DNA of 64,000 nucleotides, taken from Rhizobium oryziradicis (GTDB lineage: Bacteria; Pseudomonadota; Alphaproteobacteria; Rhizobiales; Rhizobiaceae). The stretch is taken from positions 1 to 64,000 of the forward strand of contig NZ_MKIM01000019.1 of the NCBI RefSeq assembly GCF_001939045.1, given 5' to 3'. Position numbers and translations under genes: made by a program. Positions 44,624 through 54,360 of the stretch are shown here, in pieces; within the stretch, counting starts at the first letter, position 1; every line of letters starts with the position of its first letter. Below the pieces are notes generated by a model. It had not been told where the DNA came from and made no database searches. It was given only the letters and a program-made list of their open reading frames with translations.

Positions 44624-44944
44624 TCAGTCGTATCGAGGGATTGGGCCGCGCTGGGGTGTCTGGTTGGGCAGATCCACAAAGGTCTCGTCGACATAGCACC
44701 AGCCCCAACCTTCTGGCGGATCGTAACCTTCCATGATCGGATGCCCCGTGGTGTGAAAATGAGCCGTTGCATGGCGGCCCGGCGATTGATCACAGCAGCC
44801 CACATGGCCACACGTGCGGCAGAGCCTCAGATGAAGCCATTCCTGTCCGGTTTGCAGGCATTCCTCACATCCAAGTGACATTGGCCGAACCGAACGGATT
44901 GTTGATCTGTGCGAGCAGCCTTGGGCGGGAAAATCATAGGACAT
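44624..44944 (-). CDS. UBP-type zinc-finger protein
   Basis: A 106-residue protein built around a ZnF-UBP domain: CSHRSTIRSV, GCEECLQTGQEWLHLRLCRTCGHVGCCD, then HATAHFHTTGHPIMEGYDPPEGWGWCYVDE. In eukaryotes the domain binds the free ubiquitin C-terminus; in bacteria its role is unknown. The frame is open to 45079, and ATGs at 44944 and 44962 are the candidates; 44944 lies just before the first zinc ligand. It probably forms one operon with the CNB/reductase fusion. Confidence 0.85.
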   Translation of the reverse strand: MSYDFPAQGCSHRSTIRSVRPMSLGCEECLQTGQEWLHLRLCRTCGHVGCCDQSPGRHATAHFHTTGHPIMEGYDPPEGWGWCYVDETFVDLPNQTPQRGPIPRYD

Positions 44945-45310
44945 GGCGGGTGTAACCTTCATGAATTCGGGTGGATTGACACGAAAGGCCGCTTTGACGG
45001 ATGGCACAGGCCGGAATGTCAAAGGGTCATTTTCACAGGTGATGGAGCTTGGACACACAGTGTAACTGCGCCCGCGCACTTATCTCCACAGCAATGAATG
45101 CCCACGATTGATAAGCCCCATCGGGGGTTGTTGAAACTATACATAGGTGTGGGATCAACTACACAAGTATTGGATACAGCAGCCTGCCTCCATCGCATAC
45201 AAGTTTGTCATCGAACAAGCGATGCTGGAGCAGCAAGCACAGTCTTCGACGTTCTCTGATCCGCTCAATGTCGACACCATCAAAATCCGACCATGCCAAA
45301 GGAGATTATA
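44945..45310. promoter_or_regulatory. Divergent control region (zinc-finger operon / dps)
   Basis: 366 bases without a gene. Contains the shared motif at 45136-45152. Promoters for both directions must lie here. Confidence 0.5.
45136..45152. promoter_or_regulatory. Shared motif, site 2 (ACTATACATAGGT...)
   Basis: The first 13 bases, ACTATACATAGGT, are identical to the 12195 inverted repeat; the right arm is degenerate (GTGTGG). It is 162 bases upstream of dps and 191 from the zinc-finger start, between divergent genes as at poxB/araC. Confidence 0.4.
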
Positions 45311-45829
45311 ATGGACCGTGAACTTGCTGAAAAGCATCGTAAGGCACCCCTTGCAACGCCCACAAACCTCGCAGCAAATGCAACGGCTGATATTGCCGCA
45401 GCATTGACGACGCTGTTGGCCGATGTGTTCGTGCTCTATCTCAAGACCAAGAATTTTCACTGGCACATGAGCGGTCCACATTTTCGCGATTACCACCTGA
45501 TGCTCGACGAGCAGGGCGCGCAAATTTTCGCCATGACAGATGACATTGCCGAGCGCGCCCGCAAAATCGGTGGCACAACCCTTCGCTCCATTGGTCACAT
45601 TGCGGGTCTGCAGCGGCTTCTCGACAATGACGCACCCTTTGTAACGCCTGCCGATATGCTGGCAGAGCTTCGCGATGACAACCTGACGCTGGTTTCGCTG
45701 ATGAAGGAAACCCACGAGCTTTGCGAGGAACATGGCGACATCGCAACGGCCAGCCTGCTCGAAAACTGGGTTGATGAAGCAGAACGTCGCGCCTGGTTCT
45801 TGTTTGAGAGCACGCGCGGCGCGCAGTGA
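45311..45829 (+). CDS. dps: Dps-family DNA-binding ferritin
   Basis: A 172-residue mini-ferritin that forms a dodecamer, oxidises Fe(II) with peroxide and shields DNA in starvation and oxidative stress. The ferroxidase motif is [22 protein letters not shown], with the His, His, Asp and Glu ligands all present. The N-terminal tail ([15 protein letters not shown]) has basic residues but is shorter than the E. coli DNA-binding tail. AAGGAGA six bases upstream fixes the start at 45311 rather than 45293. The hydrolase gene starts 14 bases after its stop. Confidence 0.95.
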   Translation: MDRELAEKHRKAPLATPTNLAANATADIAAALTTLLADVFVLYLKTKNFHWHMSGPHFRDYHLMLDEQGAQIFAMTDDIAERARKIGGTTLRSIGHIAGLQRLLDNDAPFVTPADMLAELRDDNLTLVSLMKETHELCEEHGDIATASLLENWVDEAERRAWFLFESTRGAQ

Positions 45830-45843
45830 ACCCGGAGAGAGTG

Positions 45844-46815
45844 ATGACCCCTGAATTCCCCCTTTCGCGGCGACATGTCCTGCTCACAGGTGCCGCAATT
45901 CCCCTGACGCTGGCAGTTCCTGCTTTGGCTTCAACCAAGAAAAAACCCCATACAACAAAAGGAGAATTTGAGATGACCCATAGTTTTGTCACCACAAAAG
46001 ACGGCGTAGAGATCTTCTATAAGGATTGGGGTCCAAAGGACGCGCAGCCTATCGTCTTTCACCATGGCTGGCCTCTGTCGTCCGACGATTGGGATACGCA
46101 GATGCTGTATTTCGTCAGCAAGGGCTATCGCGTTGTCGCCCATGACCGTCGTGGCCACGGCCGTTCAAGCCAGGTGAGCGATGGCCATGATATTGATCAT
46201 TACGCCGCCGACGCCTCTGCTGTGGCAGAACATCTCAATCTGCGCAATTCGGTGCATATCGGTCACTCGACCGGCGGCGGCGAAGTGGCACGCTATGTTG
46301 CAAAATTTGGTCAGCCACAGGGCCGGGTTGCCAAGGCCGTTCTGGTGGCCGCCATTCCGCCGATCATGGTCAAAACCGCCAACAATCCCGGTGGCACACC
46401 GATTGAGGTGTTCGATGGCTTTCGCGCAGCGCTGGCCGCCAATCGGAGCCAGTTTTTCCTCGATGTTGCCTCCGGTCCATTCTATGGCTTCAACCGTCCC
46501 GATGCCAAAGTGTCTCAAGGTGTCATCGAGAATTGGTGGCGTCAGGGCATGATGGGAGCCGCCAAGGCCCATTATGACGGCATCAAAGCCTTCTCGGAAA
46601 CAGACCAGACCGAAGATTTGAAGGCCATCACCGTGCCAACTCTGGTGCTTCAGGGCGATGACGATCAGGTTGTGCCTTACAAGGATGCGGCAGAACTTCA
46701 GGCCAAGCTGCTCAAAAACAGCACGCTGAAAATCTACAAGGGCTTCCCGCACGGCATGTTGACCACCCATGCCGATGTGATCAATCCCGATCTTCTGGCC
46801 TTTATCAAGGGCTGA
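45844..46815 (+). CDS. Alpha/beta hydrolase (non-heme chloroperoxidase-like) with Tat signal and second internal start
   Basis: A 323-residue product. The core from residue 44 matches cofactor-free haloperoxidase/arylesterase enzymes: [13 protein letters not shown], the nucleophile in [15 protein letters not shown], the acid in [12 protein letters not shown] and the His in [11 protein letters not shown]. Residues 1-43 add a twin-arginine signal ([11 protein letters not shown], hydrophobic stretch, ALA). A second ATG at 45973 has AAAGGAGA with ideal spacing and starts exactly where ordinary family members begin ([15 protein letters not shown]). Both an exported and a cytosolic form are therefore likely. 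The gene follows dps closely and probably shares its mRNA. Confidence 0.9.
   Translation: MTPEFPLSRRHVLLTGAAIPLTLAVPALASTKKKPHTTKGEFEMTHSFVTTKDGVEIFYKDWGPKDAQPIVFHHGWPLSSDDWDTQMLYFVSKGYRVVAHDRRGHGRSSQVSDGHDIDHYAADASAVAEHLNLRNSVHIGHSTGGGEVARYVAKFGQPQGRVAKAVLVAAIPPIMVKTANNPGGTPIEVFDGFRAALAANRSQFFLDVASGPFYGFNRPDAKVSQGVIENWWRQGMMGAAKAHYDGIKAFSETDQTEDLKAITVPTLVLQGDDDQVVPYKDAAELQAKLLKNSTLKIYKGFPHGMLTTHADVINPDLLAFIKG
45956..45975 (+). promoter_or_regulatory. Internal ribosome-binding site and start codon in the hydrolase gene
   Basis: AAAAGGAGAATTTGAGATG: a near-consensus Shine-Dalgarno placed eight bases before an in-frame ATG. It is stronger than the site of the outer start (GGAGAG before 45844). 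Confidence 0.7.
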
Positions 46816-46913
46816 TTTTCTCCCTTGTAAAAGCTCGGATGTGGCGGACCCGCCTGTTCGCCACATCTGTCTACGCTCTTTTGAAACCATGCCTCAAGCG
46901 AATGGGCTTCGAC

Positions 46914-48608
46914 ATGCGCATCGTTTTGCAAAAGCTTATGTCCTTCATCCGTCATCGATCGCGTTCGGGTATTGCCTTTTATGACGACCAGAATTGGGAA
47001 TTTTCGGAGGCGGAAAGCGGCGTTATTCCGGGCGCGCCACCGTCGCCAGACCATCCGCTGGCGCGCCGTATTGTCTATGGCTTTACCGGCGTTCTGGTGG
47101 CGATCACCGGCGGTTTGGGCAATGCGCTTGTGGTGGCCAATCTGCCTTATCTTCAGGGCGCTCTCGGTCTCAACCTCTCCGAAATTGCCTGGTTGCCAAC
47201 GGTCTATCTGATCACCAGTTCCATCACCGGCTTTATCTTGATCAAATACCGTCAGCAATTTGGGATACGCTCGTTTTGCATTGTCTTTCTGATGCTGTAT
47301 GCGGCAACCGTCTTTGCCCATCTGTTTGTTGACAGCATGGCCAGCGCCATCGCCGTGCGGGCGGCAAGTGGCATTTCCGGTGCAGCTCTCACCGTGCTCG
47401 GGGTGTTTTACATCAATCAGTCTTTGCCGATCCAATATCGGCAGACAGCCGTGGCGCTGGGCATCGGCCTGCCGCAATTGGCCCTGCCGCTTGCGCGTCT
47501 CTTTCCCATATCAGGGCTGGCGCTGAGCAATTGGCACGGCATCTATCTGTTTGAATTGGGCCTGTCGTTGCTGTCGCTCGCCGCCGTCCTCTATGTGCGG
47601 CTGCCCCCCAATAAGCGCGTGAAAGTGTTTGAGACGCTGGATGCGCTCACCTTTGGCTTTTATGCCTGCGCAATTGCCTGTTTTGGCGCAGCCGTCGGCA
47701 TGGGAAGCTATTTCTGGTGGACGGACACGCCTTGGATCGGTTGGCTTTTGGCCATTTCCGCCCCCTGCATGGCAATGGCCCTCGGCATTGAATATTGCCG
47801 CGCCAGACCTTTAATTGATGTGCGCTGGCTGGGCAAATTTGTGTTGCTGCGTTTTGCCATCGTCACCATCATCGCCCGCATCGTCTTTTCCGAGCAAACC
47901 ACAGGTGCCATCGGATTATTGCGCGGCTTCGGCCTGACCAACGACGATATCCGCCCGCTTTCTCTGTGTATCTTGCTGGCGGCCATTCTGGGCGTTGTCG
48001 TCGGTGCCATTGCAGCCGGGCCAACACGGCTCACGCCTCTGGTGATGATGGCCGTGGGCTTGGTGGCGGTTGCATCCTTCATGGACACATCGATCAGCGA
48101 TATGACGCGCGCGCCGCAGTTGATCGTGACGCAAAGCCTGATTGCCTTTGCCACAACCGTCTTTATCGGGCCGTCATTTTTGTTTGGCTTGAGCAAGGTA
48201 TTGGCGGAGGGCGGATCAAAAATGACCAGTTTCATTGCACTTTTTGGCATTACCCAATCGCTTGGCTCGCTGATTGGCGTCGCATTTGTGCAAACCAGCG
48301 TGCTGTATCGCCAGCAGTTTCATCTACAGAGCTTTGACGCACAGCTGGCCAAGGACAATCCGCTGGTCACGAATGAAATCACACGCTTGAGCCATGGGCT
48401 TGCCAGCACTGTTCAAGACCCCACATTGCGTTTTGCCGAAAGTGTTGCAGCACTTGGCCAGCGCGCGCTGCTTGAGGCGCAGGTGGCCGCCTATGCCGAT
48501 GTTTTTTACATCATTTTCATTCTGGCCTCGCTGGTTGCACTCTTTCTTCTGGGTGTGATCTTGCATGAGCGGCTGCTCAAAACCCCATCCGATAAGGCTG
48601 CACAATGA
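46914..48608 (+). CDS. MFS transporter, DHA2-like (EmrB type)
   Basis: A 564-residue inner-membrane protein with about 14 helices. The N-terminal repeat has GALGLNLSEIAWLPTVYLITSSITGFI, in place of the usual DHA2 motif, and RAASGISGAALTVLGVFYINQSLP; the C-terminal part ends in FIIFILASLVALFLLGVIL. The next gene, overlapping by four bases (ATGA), is an EmrA-like adaptor, so the pair forms a tripartite drug or acid efflux pump with an outer-membrane channel coded elsewhere. Starts at 46839, 46902 and 46914 are all in frame; none has a strong ribosome site, so the N-terminus is uncertain. Confidence 0.88.
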   Translation: MRIVLQKLMSFIRHRSRSGIAFYDDQNWEFSEAESGVIPGAPPSPDHPLARRIVYGFTGVLVAITGGLGNALVVANLPYLQGALGLNLSEIAWLPTVYLITSSITGFILIKYRQQFGIRSFCIVFLMLYAATVFAHLFVDSMASAIAVRAASGISGAALTVLGVFYINQSLPIQYRQTAVALGIGLPQLALPLARLFPISGLALSNWHGIYLFELGLSLLSLAAVLYVRLPPNKRVKVFETLDALTFGFYACAIACFGAAVGMGSYFWWTDTPWIGWLLAISAPCMAMALGIEYCRARPLIDVRWLGKFVLLRFAIVTIIARIVFSEQTTGAIGLLRGFGLTNDDIRPLSLCILLAAILGVVVGAIAAGPTRLTPLVMMAVGLVAVASFMDTSISDMTRAPQLIVTQSLIAFATTVFIGPSFLFGLSKVLAEGGSKMTSFIALFGITQSLGSLIGVAFVQTSVLYRQQFHLQSFDAQLAKDNPLVTNEITRLSHGLASTVQDPTLRFAESVAALGQRALLEAQVAAYADVFYIIFILASLVALFLLGVILHERLLKTPSDKAAQ

Positions 48609-49717
48609 CCAACACAGAACAGGATATTTCAATGGTCACATCCTTTGATCTTCCCAAGCCCTGGCGACCGCCCGTCCACAGTCTCGTAACGCTCGTGCTG
48701 ATCACGGGGCTTGCGATGGCGGGGACATTGTCGGTTTTGGCCGCCTGGCATCTGCCGCCGTTTGAAACCGCGATTGAGAGCACGGAAAATGCCTCTGTTC
48801 GTGGCAAGACCACAATCATCAGTCCCCAAGTGAGTGGTTATATCCATCACATAACCGTGCAGGATTATGAACGCGTCACAGCCGGGCAGGTGCTTTTGAA
48901 GATTGATTCAAGCGCCTACAAACAGCAGCTTGCACAAGCGCAGGCAAATCTTGATATATCCGTGGCCAATCTGGCCAATAACACCCAACTCGTGGCCCAA
49001 AGGCAGGCAGATGTGGCAACAGCGGGTGCGAAAATCCTGAGCGGGAAGGCCGAGCTGGTAAAAGCAACGGCTGATCTTGTCCGCGCCAATGATCTGGTCA
49101 CCAGAGGGTCATTTTCGGTGAGTGCATTGGATGCTGCCAAGGCCACGGAAGAGGCTGCAAAAGCCGCTGTGACCGAGGCGATTGCCGGCAATGAAAGCGC
49201 CGAGCAGGCACTGCGTTCTGCGCAAGTCAATGCACGGGTGCTTCAGGCCGAGGTGGAAAGTGCCAAAGCCCAGCTTGAACTCGCCAAAATCAATCTGGAT
49301 TACACCACGGTGGCGGCACCCGAAAGCGGCAGGCTGAGCGACATCGGCGCACGATTGGGCCAGTACGTGACAAATGGCACACAGCTGATGTTTCTCGTGC
49401 CTGATGAACAATGGGTGATTGCCAATTACAAGGAAGCGCAGACGGATCGCATTCAGCCCGGCCAAAGGGCATGGTTTACGGTGGATGCGCTGGGTGGCGC
49501 AAAATTCACCGGCAAGGTCGAGCAGCTTTCTCCTGCAACAGGCTCCGAATTTTCCGTGCTTCGCACCGACAATGCCATTGGCAATTTCACCAAAATACCG
49601 CAGCGCATCTCCGTCAAAATTTCCATTGATCCGGGCCAGCCGCTTCAACAACGTTTGCTGCCCGGCATGTCTGTGGAGGCCAACGTCGACACCGCATCGA
49701 CCTTGCCACAGCCGTGA
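48605..49717 (+). CDS. HlyD/EmrA-family periplasmic adaptor
   Basis: The 370-residue membrane-fusion protein has one N-terminal helix (LVTLVLITGLAMAGTLSVLAAW), a split biotinyl-lipoyl domain (TTIISPQVSGYIHHITVQDYERVTAGQVLLKID and TTVAAPESGRLSDIGARLGQYV), a long coiled coil between them (about 105-225) and a beta-barrel end. It couples the upstream MFS pump to an outer-membrane channel. Its start lies in the MFS stop codon. Confidence 0.93.
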   Translation: MTNTEQDISMVTSFDLPKPWRPPVHSLVTLVLITGLAMAGTLSVLAAWHLPPFETAIESTENASVRGKTTIISPQVSGYIHHITVQDYERVTAGQVLLKIDSSAYKQQLAQAQANLDISVANLANNTQLVAQRQADVATAGAKILSGKAELVKATADLVRANDLVTRGSFSVSALDAAKATEEAAKAAVTEAIAGNESAEQALRSAQVNARVLQAEVESAKAQLELAKINLDYTTVAAPESGRLSDIGARLGQYVTNGTQLMFLVPDEQWVIANYKEAQTDRIQPGQRAWFTVDALGGAKFTGKVEQLSPATGSEFSVLRTDNAIGNFTKIPQRISVKISIDPGQPLQQRLLPGMSVEANVDTASTLPQP

Positions 49718-49822
49718 TAGGCAGGATCTTTATATTTTCCTTATGCCCGAACCTGCTCTTCGCAATCGAAACCTGAGCTGACTTCAGCCTAGATTGCCCC
49801 TGTAAACAACAGGAGTGCGGCA
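49718..49822 (+). promoter_or_regulatory. kdp promoter region with KdpE-box-like sequence
   Basis: A 105-base gap ahead of the kdp genes. TTTATATTTTCCTTAT at 49729-49744 resembles the T-rich KdpE target of the E. coli kdp promoter (TTTATA followed by a T-run). A TAGATT about 50 bases further on could be a -10 box, without a convincing -35. The match is by eye only. Confidence 0.35.
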
Positions 49823-49906
49823 ATGTCCGACATCATCTTTATTGCGCTGGGCGTGGGCATCTTCGGTGTGCTCGCGCTTTATGCGCATTCTCTCCAGCGT
49901 TTGTGA
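49823..49906 (+). CDS. 27-residue membrane peptide ahead of kdpF
   Basis: A small open frame with AGGAG upstream: one hydrophobic helix (IIFIALGVGIFGVLALYA) and a short basic end (HSLQRL). It lies seven bases before kdpF, so it belongs to the kdp transcript. Small helices of this kind precede kdpF in some alphaproteobacterial kdp operons, as far as I recall. The function is unknown; it could be a second KdpF-like stabiliser of the KdpABC complex. Confidence 0.65.
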   Translation: MSDIIFIALGVGIFGVLALYAHSLQRL

Positions 49907-49913
49907 GGGTGCC

Positions 49914-50000
49914 ATGCTTGAGCCCCTTATTGGTCTTTTTATTGCAGCAGCGCTCGCAGTCTATCTGGTCGCAACCCTGCTCAGACCCGAGAAATTCTAA
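49914..50000 (+). CDS. kdpF: KdpF, small subunit of the potassium-transporting ATPase
   Basis: A 28-residue single-helix protein ([24 protein letters not shown]), the size and form of KdpF, which stabilises KdpABC in the membrane. The GAGGGTGCC before the ATG overlaps the end of the previous small gene. kdpA begins 20 bases after it. Confidence 0.88.
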   Translation: MLEPLIGLFIAAALAVYLVATLLRPEKF

Positions 50001-50020
50001 ACTCCTCAAGGACGTTTCCC

Positions 50021-51730
50021 ATGACTTTGATCGGATGGATGCAAATCTGCATCGTCTTTCTGCTCGTCCTTGCCGCAATCAAACCGCTTGGGCTTTACAT
50101 GAGCGCGGTTTTTTCCGGCAAACGAACATTTCTCACCCCCGTTCTCGCCCCGCTGGAGCACGGATTTTATAAACTGTCTGCGATCAAGGCAGACAAGGAA
50201 CAGGGCTGGCTTGCCTATACGCTGGCCATGCTGACGTTTTCGCTGGCTGGCTTTGTTGTTCTTTACGCCATCATGCGTCTGCAAGCCTATCTGCCCATCA
50301 ACCCGCAAGGCTTTGCCAATGTGCCTGCCGATCTGTCATTTAATACCGCAGTCAGCTTTGTGACCAATACCAATTGGCAAGCCTACAGCGGTGAAGCGGT
50401 GATGAGCAACTTCACCCAGATGGCCGGTTTGACAGTGCAGAACTTCCTGTCTGCTGCCACGGGCATTGCGCTGGCCATTGCCGTGACGCGTGCCTTTATG
50501 CGCTCGCAAAGCGCAACCCTTGGCAATTTCTGGGTCGATGTCACCCGCGCTACGCTATATGTGCTGTTGCCGCTGGCCATTATTCTGGCGCTGGTGTTTG
50601 TGGCGCTTGGCCTGCCGCAGACACTGGATGGCTCCGTGGCTGCCACCACGCTGGAAGGCGCAAAGCAGATTATTGCCGTTGGCCCTGTTGCCAGTCAGGA
50701 AGCCATCAAGCAGCTTGGCACCAATGGCGGTGGCTTTTTCAACGCCAATGCAGCCCATCCGTTTGAAAATCCCAATGTGATTTCCGGCTATCTCAACATC
50801 TTTGCAATGATGTCTATCTCCTCAGCTCTGGTGTTCACTTTTGGCGAAATGACCGGCAACCGCCGTCAGGGTTGGACCCTGATCTGCTCGATTGCCGCCT
50901 TGCTGTTTGCGGGCGTGGCCATCATCTACTGGGCAGAATCCCATGGCAATCCCATATTGACCTCGCTGGGCGTTGATGCCTTGCAAGGCAATATGGAAGG
51001 CAAGGAAGTGCGTTTTGGCCAAGCCATGACAGCGCTCTATGCCGCCGTAACCACGGGTGAATCCAATGGTGGCGTCAATGGTATGATCGGCTCGTTCACC
51101 GGCCTTGGTGGCCTGGTGCCGATGTTCCTCATCCAGCTTGGCGAAATTCTGCCCGGCGGGGTTGGCTCCGGTCTTTATGGCCTGATTGTCTTTGCCATCC
51201 TGGCGGTGTTTGTGGCGGGCCTAATGGTGGGGCGCACCCCGGAATTTCTGGGCAAAAAGATTGAATCGCGCGAAATGAAATTCGCCATGCTGGCAGTGTT
51301 GATCCTGCCCGTTGTTATCCTTGGTTTTTCGGCCGTGTCTGCCATGTTGTCCTTTGCTGTCGCCAGCATCGGCACGCCGGGTCCGCATGGTTTGTCGGAA
51401 ATTCTCTATGCCTTCACCTCTGCTGCCGGCAACAATGGCTCGGCTATGGGCGGTCTGAATGCCAATACCGCTTGGTATAACACCACGCTGGGTATTTCCA
51501 TGATGCTGGGTCGCTTTGGCTATATCGTCCCCGTGATGGCTATCGCCGGATCGCTGGCCGCCAAGCAGAAAATTCCGGCGTCTGCGGGCACATTCCCCAC
51601 CGCCACACCGCTTTTTGCCGGTCTTCTCGTCGGGGTCATTCTGATCCTTGGTGGCCTGCAATTTTTCCCAGCACTCGCCCTTGGTCCGATTGTTGAGCAT
51701 CTTGCCATGCTCGCTGGCCAAACATTTTGA
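50021..51730 (+). CDS. kdpA: KdpA, potassium-binding translocating subunit
   Basis: The 569-residue inner-membrane protein belongs to the K+-transporter superfamily, with four pore loops. Recognisable segments are [43 protein letters not shown], a third loop at [18 protein letters not shown] and [15 protein letters not shown]; each has the Gly-rich selectivity-filter form. It imports K+ with high affinity, energised by KdpB. Eleven bases separate it from kdpB. Confidence 0.97.
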   Translation: MTLIGWMQICIVFLLVLAAIKPLGLYMSAVFSGKRTFLTPVLAPLEHGFYKLSAIKADKEQGWLAYTLAMLTFSLAGFVVLYAIMRLQAYLPINPQGFANVPADLSFNTAVSFVTNTNWQAYSGEAVMSNFTQMAGLTVQNFLSAATGIALAIAVTRAFMRSQSATLGNFWVDVTRATLYVLLPLAIILALVFVALGLPQTLDGSVAATTLEGAKQIIAVGPVASQEAIKQLGTNGGGFFNANAAHPFENPNVISGYLNIFAMMSISSALVFTFGEMTGNRRQGWTLICSIAALLFAGVAIIYWAESHGNPILTSLGVDALQGNMEGKEVRFGQAMTALYAAVTTGESNGGVNGMIGSFTGLGGLVPMFLIQLGEILPGGVGSGLYGLIVFAILAVFVAGLMVGRTPEFLGKKIESREMKFAMLAVLILPVVILGFSAVSAMLSFAVASIGTPGPHGLSEILYAFTSAAGNNGSAMGGLNANTAWYNTTLGISMMLGRFGYIVPVMAIAGSLAAKQKIPASAGTFPTATPLFAGLLVGVILILGGLQFFPALALGPIVEHLAMLAGQTF

Positions 51731-51741
51731 GGGAGATTTTT

Positions 51742-53778
51742 ATGTCTCGCACGTCCTCCAGCATGAGCATTCTTGATCCGTCCATTCTCGGACCAGCCGC
51801 CAAAGATGCTTTCATCAAGCTGGACCCCCGTAAGCTGGTGCGCAATCCGGTTATTTTTGTCACCGAGGTTGTGGCAGCGTTTGTCACCGCCCTTTGCCTG
51901 CGCGACCTGATAACCCATACAGGCGATCCGCTGTTTTCCGGACAAATTGCCGCTTGGCTGTGGTTTACCGTGTTGTTTGCCACCTTTGCCGAAGCCGTGG
52001 CCGAAGGCCGGGGCCGCGCCCAGGCCGAAACCCTGAAAAAGACCAAATCCGAGCTGGTGGCCCGCCGTCTCTCCGCCAATGGTCAGGAAGAAATGGTGCC
52101 CGCCACCACGTTGAAAGTGGGCGATGTCGTGCGCGTCGATGTGGGAGAGCTGATCCCCGGCGATGGCGAGGTGATCGAGGGCATTGCCTCGGTCAATGAA
52201 AGCGCCATTACCGGCGAATCCGCCCCTGTTATTCGTGAATCCGGCGGTGACCGTTCTGCTGTTACTGGCGGCACACAGGTGTTGTCGGACTGGATCAAGG
52301 TGCGCATCACCGTGCAGGCAGGCTCCAGCTTTGTGGACCGGATGATTGCCCTGATCGAAGGGGCCGAACGGCAGAAAACGCCAAACGAAATTGCCCTGTC
52401 CATTCTGCTGTCCGGCCTGACGCTGATCTTCCTGGTTGTCGTTGTCTCGGTCTGGGGTCTGGCAGGCTATTCCGGCACGGTTGTGTCCATCACGGTTCTG
52501 GCGGCCCTGCTGGTGACGCTGATCCCCACCACCATTGGCGGCTTGCTGTCGGCCATCGGCATTGCCGGTATGGATCGTCTCGTGCGGTTCAATGTCATTG
52601 CCACATCTGGCCGTGCCGTGGAAGCCGCAGGCGATGTGGATACGCTTCTGCTCGACAAAACAGGCACCATCACCTACGGCAACCGCATGGCAGCCGACTT
52701 TATCCCGGCACCGGGCGTTGGTGCCAACGAGCTGGCCGAGGCAGCCCTGCTGGCCAGTCTGGGTGATGAAACACCGGAAGGTCGCTCCATCATTGCCTTG
52801 GCCAACAGCAGCTATGGCGTTCAAACGCCGAATGTGACGGTAGATCTTCTGGTGCCATTTGCCGCCGAAACCCGTATTTCGGGCTGTGATATTGGCGAGC
52901 GGCGCTTGCGCAAGGGTGCGGTGGACTCGGTGCTGCGCTTTGCAGGCGTCAAGGAAAACAGCGCCCCCGCTGCTTTCCGCCAAGCTGTGGAAAAGGTGGC
53001 CCGCACCGGCGGCACGCCGCTGGCAGTTGCCAATGGCAATCGTCTGCTGGGTGTGATTCATCTGAAGGACATGGTCAAGCCGGGCATCAAGGAGCGGTTT
53101 GCCGAGCTGCGCGCCATGGGCATTCGCACTGTGATGGTCACGGGCGATAATCCGGTGACCGCCGCCGCCATTGCCTCTGAAGCCGGGGTGGACGATTATC
53201 TGGCCGAGGCCAAGCCCGAAGACAAGCTGGCCTATATCCGCAAGCAGCAGGAGGGCGGCCGCCTTGTGGCCATGTGCGGAGACGGCACCAACGATGCCCC
53301 GGCGCTTGCCCAGGCCGATGTGGGTGTGGCCATGCAGACCGGCACGCAAGCCGCTCGCGAAGCCGCCAACATGGTGGATCTCGACTCCAGCCCCACCAAG
53401 CTGATTGAAATCGTTGGTATTGGCAAACAGCTCCTGATGACCCGTGGTGCGCTGACAACCTTCTCTATTGCCAATGATGTGGCCAAATATTTCGCCATTA
53501 TCCCGGCCTTGTTCGTTGTCACCTATCCGCAGCTCAATGCCTTGAACGTCATGGGGCTGTCCTCGCCCAAGTCGGCCATTCTGTCGGCTGTGATTTTCAA
53601 TGCACTGATCATCATTGCGCTCATTCCGCTGGCGCTGAAGGGCATTGAATATCGCCCGGCCAGTGCTGCCGTGCTGCTGCGCCGCAACCTGCTCATCTAC
53701 GGGCTTGGTGGTCTGGTTCTGCCCTTTGCGGGCATCAAGATCATCGACCTTGTGGTTGGCTTCCTCAATCTGGTGTAA
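51742..53778 (+). CDS. kdpB: KdpB, P-type ATPase subunit
   Basis: The 678-residue P-type ATPase includes the actuator motif ITGESAPV, the phosphorylation site [13 protein letters not shown] (Asp305), the nucleotide-binding KGAVDSVL and the hinge [21 protein letters not shown]. Membrane helix [21 protein letters not shown] is characteristic of KdpB. GAGGGAG sets the start at 51742. The kdpC gene follows after four bases. Confidence 0.97.
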   Translation: MSRTSSSMSILDPSILGPAAKDAFIKLDPRKLVRNPVIFVTEVVAAFVTALCLRDLITHTGDPLFSGQIAAWLWFTVLFATFAEAVAEGRGRAQAETLKKTKSELVARRLSANGQEEMVPATTLKVGDVVRVDVGELIPGDGEVIEGIASVNESAITGESAPVIRESGGDRSAVTGGTQVLSDWIKVRITVQAGSSFVDRMIALIEGAERQKTPNEIALSILLSGLTLIFLVVVVSVWGLAGYSGTVVSITVLAALLVTLIPTTIGGLLSAIGIAGMDRLVRFNVIATSGRAVEAAGDVDTLLLDKTGTITYGNRMAADFIPAPGVGANELAEAALLASLGDETPEGRSIIALANSSYGVQTPNVTVDLLVPFAAETRISGCDIGERRLRKGAVDSVLRFAGVKENSAPAAFRQAVEKVARTGGTPLAVANGNRLLGVIHLKDMVKPGIKERFAELRAMGIRTVMVTGDNPVTAAAIASEAGVDDYLAEAKPEDKLAYIRKQQEGGRLVAMCGDGTNDAPALAQADVGVAMQTGTQAAREAANMVDLDSSPTKLIEIVGIGKQLLMTRGALTTFSIANDVAKYFAIIPALFVVTYPQLNALNVMGLSSPKSAILSAVIFNALIIIALIPLALKGIEYRPASAAVLLRRNLLIYGLGGLVLPFAGIKIIDLVVGFLNLV

Positions 53779-53782
53779 GATC

Positions 53783-54352
53783 ATGATCAACCATCTTCGT
53801 CCCGCCTTTTCGCTTGTCGTCCTCATGACCCTGCTCACGGGCATCGGCTATCCCCTGACTATTACCGGGGTTGCCAAGTTTGCCATGCCCGCCCAGGCCA
53901 ATGGCAGCCTGATCACCAAAGGCGATGTGGTGATTGGTTCGCAACTGATTGGCCAGAATTTCACAACCGAGCGTTATTTCTGGCCGCGGCCATCGGCCAC
54001 AAGCCCCGATGCCTACAATCCCATGGCATCGGGTGGCTCCAACCTGGGGCCAACCGCTGCCAAGCTGCGTGATGCGGTTGCCGCCAACATCAAGCACCTG
54101 AAAGACAGCGGCATTAATGGCACGCTGCCCGCCGATGCTGTCATGGCCTCGGGTTCCGGGCTTGATCCTCACATCTCGCCAGAGTTTGCCAAGGCGCAGA
54201 TTGCACGGGTGGCCAAAGCACGTGGCTTGCCAGAAACCAGCGTTGCTGCTTTGGTGCAGAGTGAAACAGTTCTGCCGTCCCTTGGCTTCATTGGCGAACC
54301 ACAGGTCAATGTGCTGAAGCTGAACCTGGCACTGGATGCATTGAAAGGCTGA
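53783..54352 (+). CDS. kdpC: KdpC subunit
   Basis: A 189-residue protein with one N-terminal helix (FSLVVLMTLLTGIGYPLTITGVA) and a periplasmic domain. Family motifs are GSQLIGQNFTTERYFWPRPSAT, NPMASGGSNLGPTA and SGSGLDPHISPEFAKAQIARVAKARGL. KdpC assembles the complex and raises its affinity. Normal length. Confidence 0.96.
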   Translation: MINHLRPAFSLVVLMTLLTGIGYPLTITGVAKFAMPAQANGSLITKGDVVIGSQLIGQNFTTERYFWPRPSATSPDAYNPMASGGSNLGPTAAKLRDAVAANIKHLKDSGINGTLPADAVMASGSGLDPHISPEFAKAQIARVAKARGLPETSVAALVQSETVLPSLGFIGEPQVNVLKLNLALDALKG

Positions 54353-54360
54353 TCAAGCGC

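Noticed and set aside
51520..53844. A 774-codon open frame on the minus strand, opposite kdpA and kdpB
   Set aside because: It mirrors the strongly biased codons of kdpB; the translation is rich in His, Gln and Arg with no domain features, and kdpB is certain.
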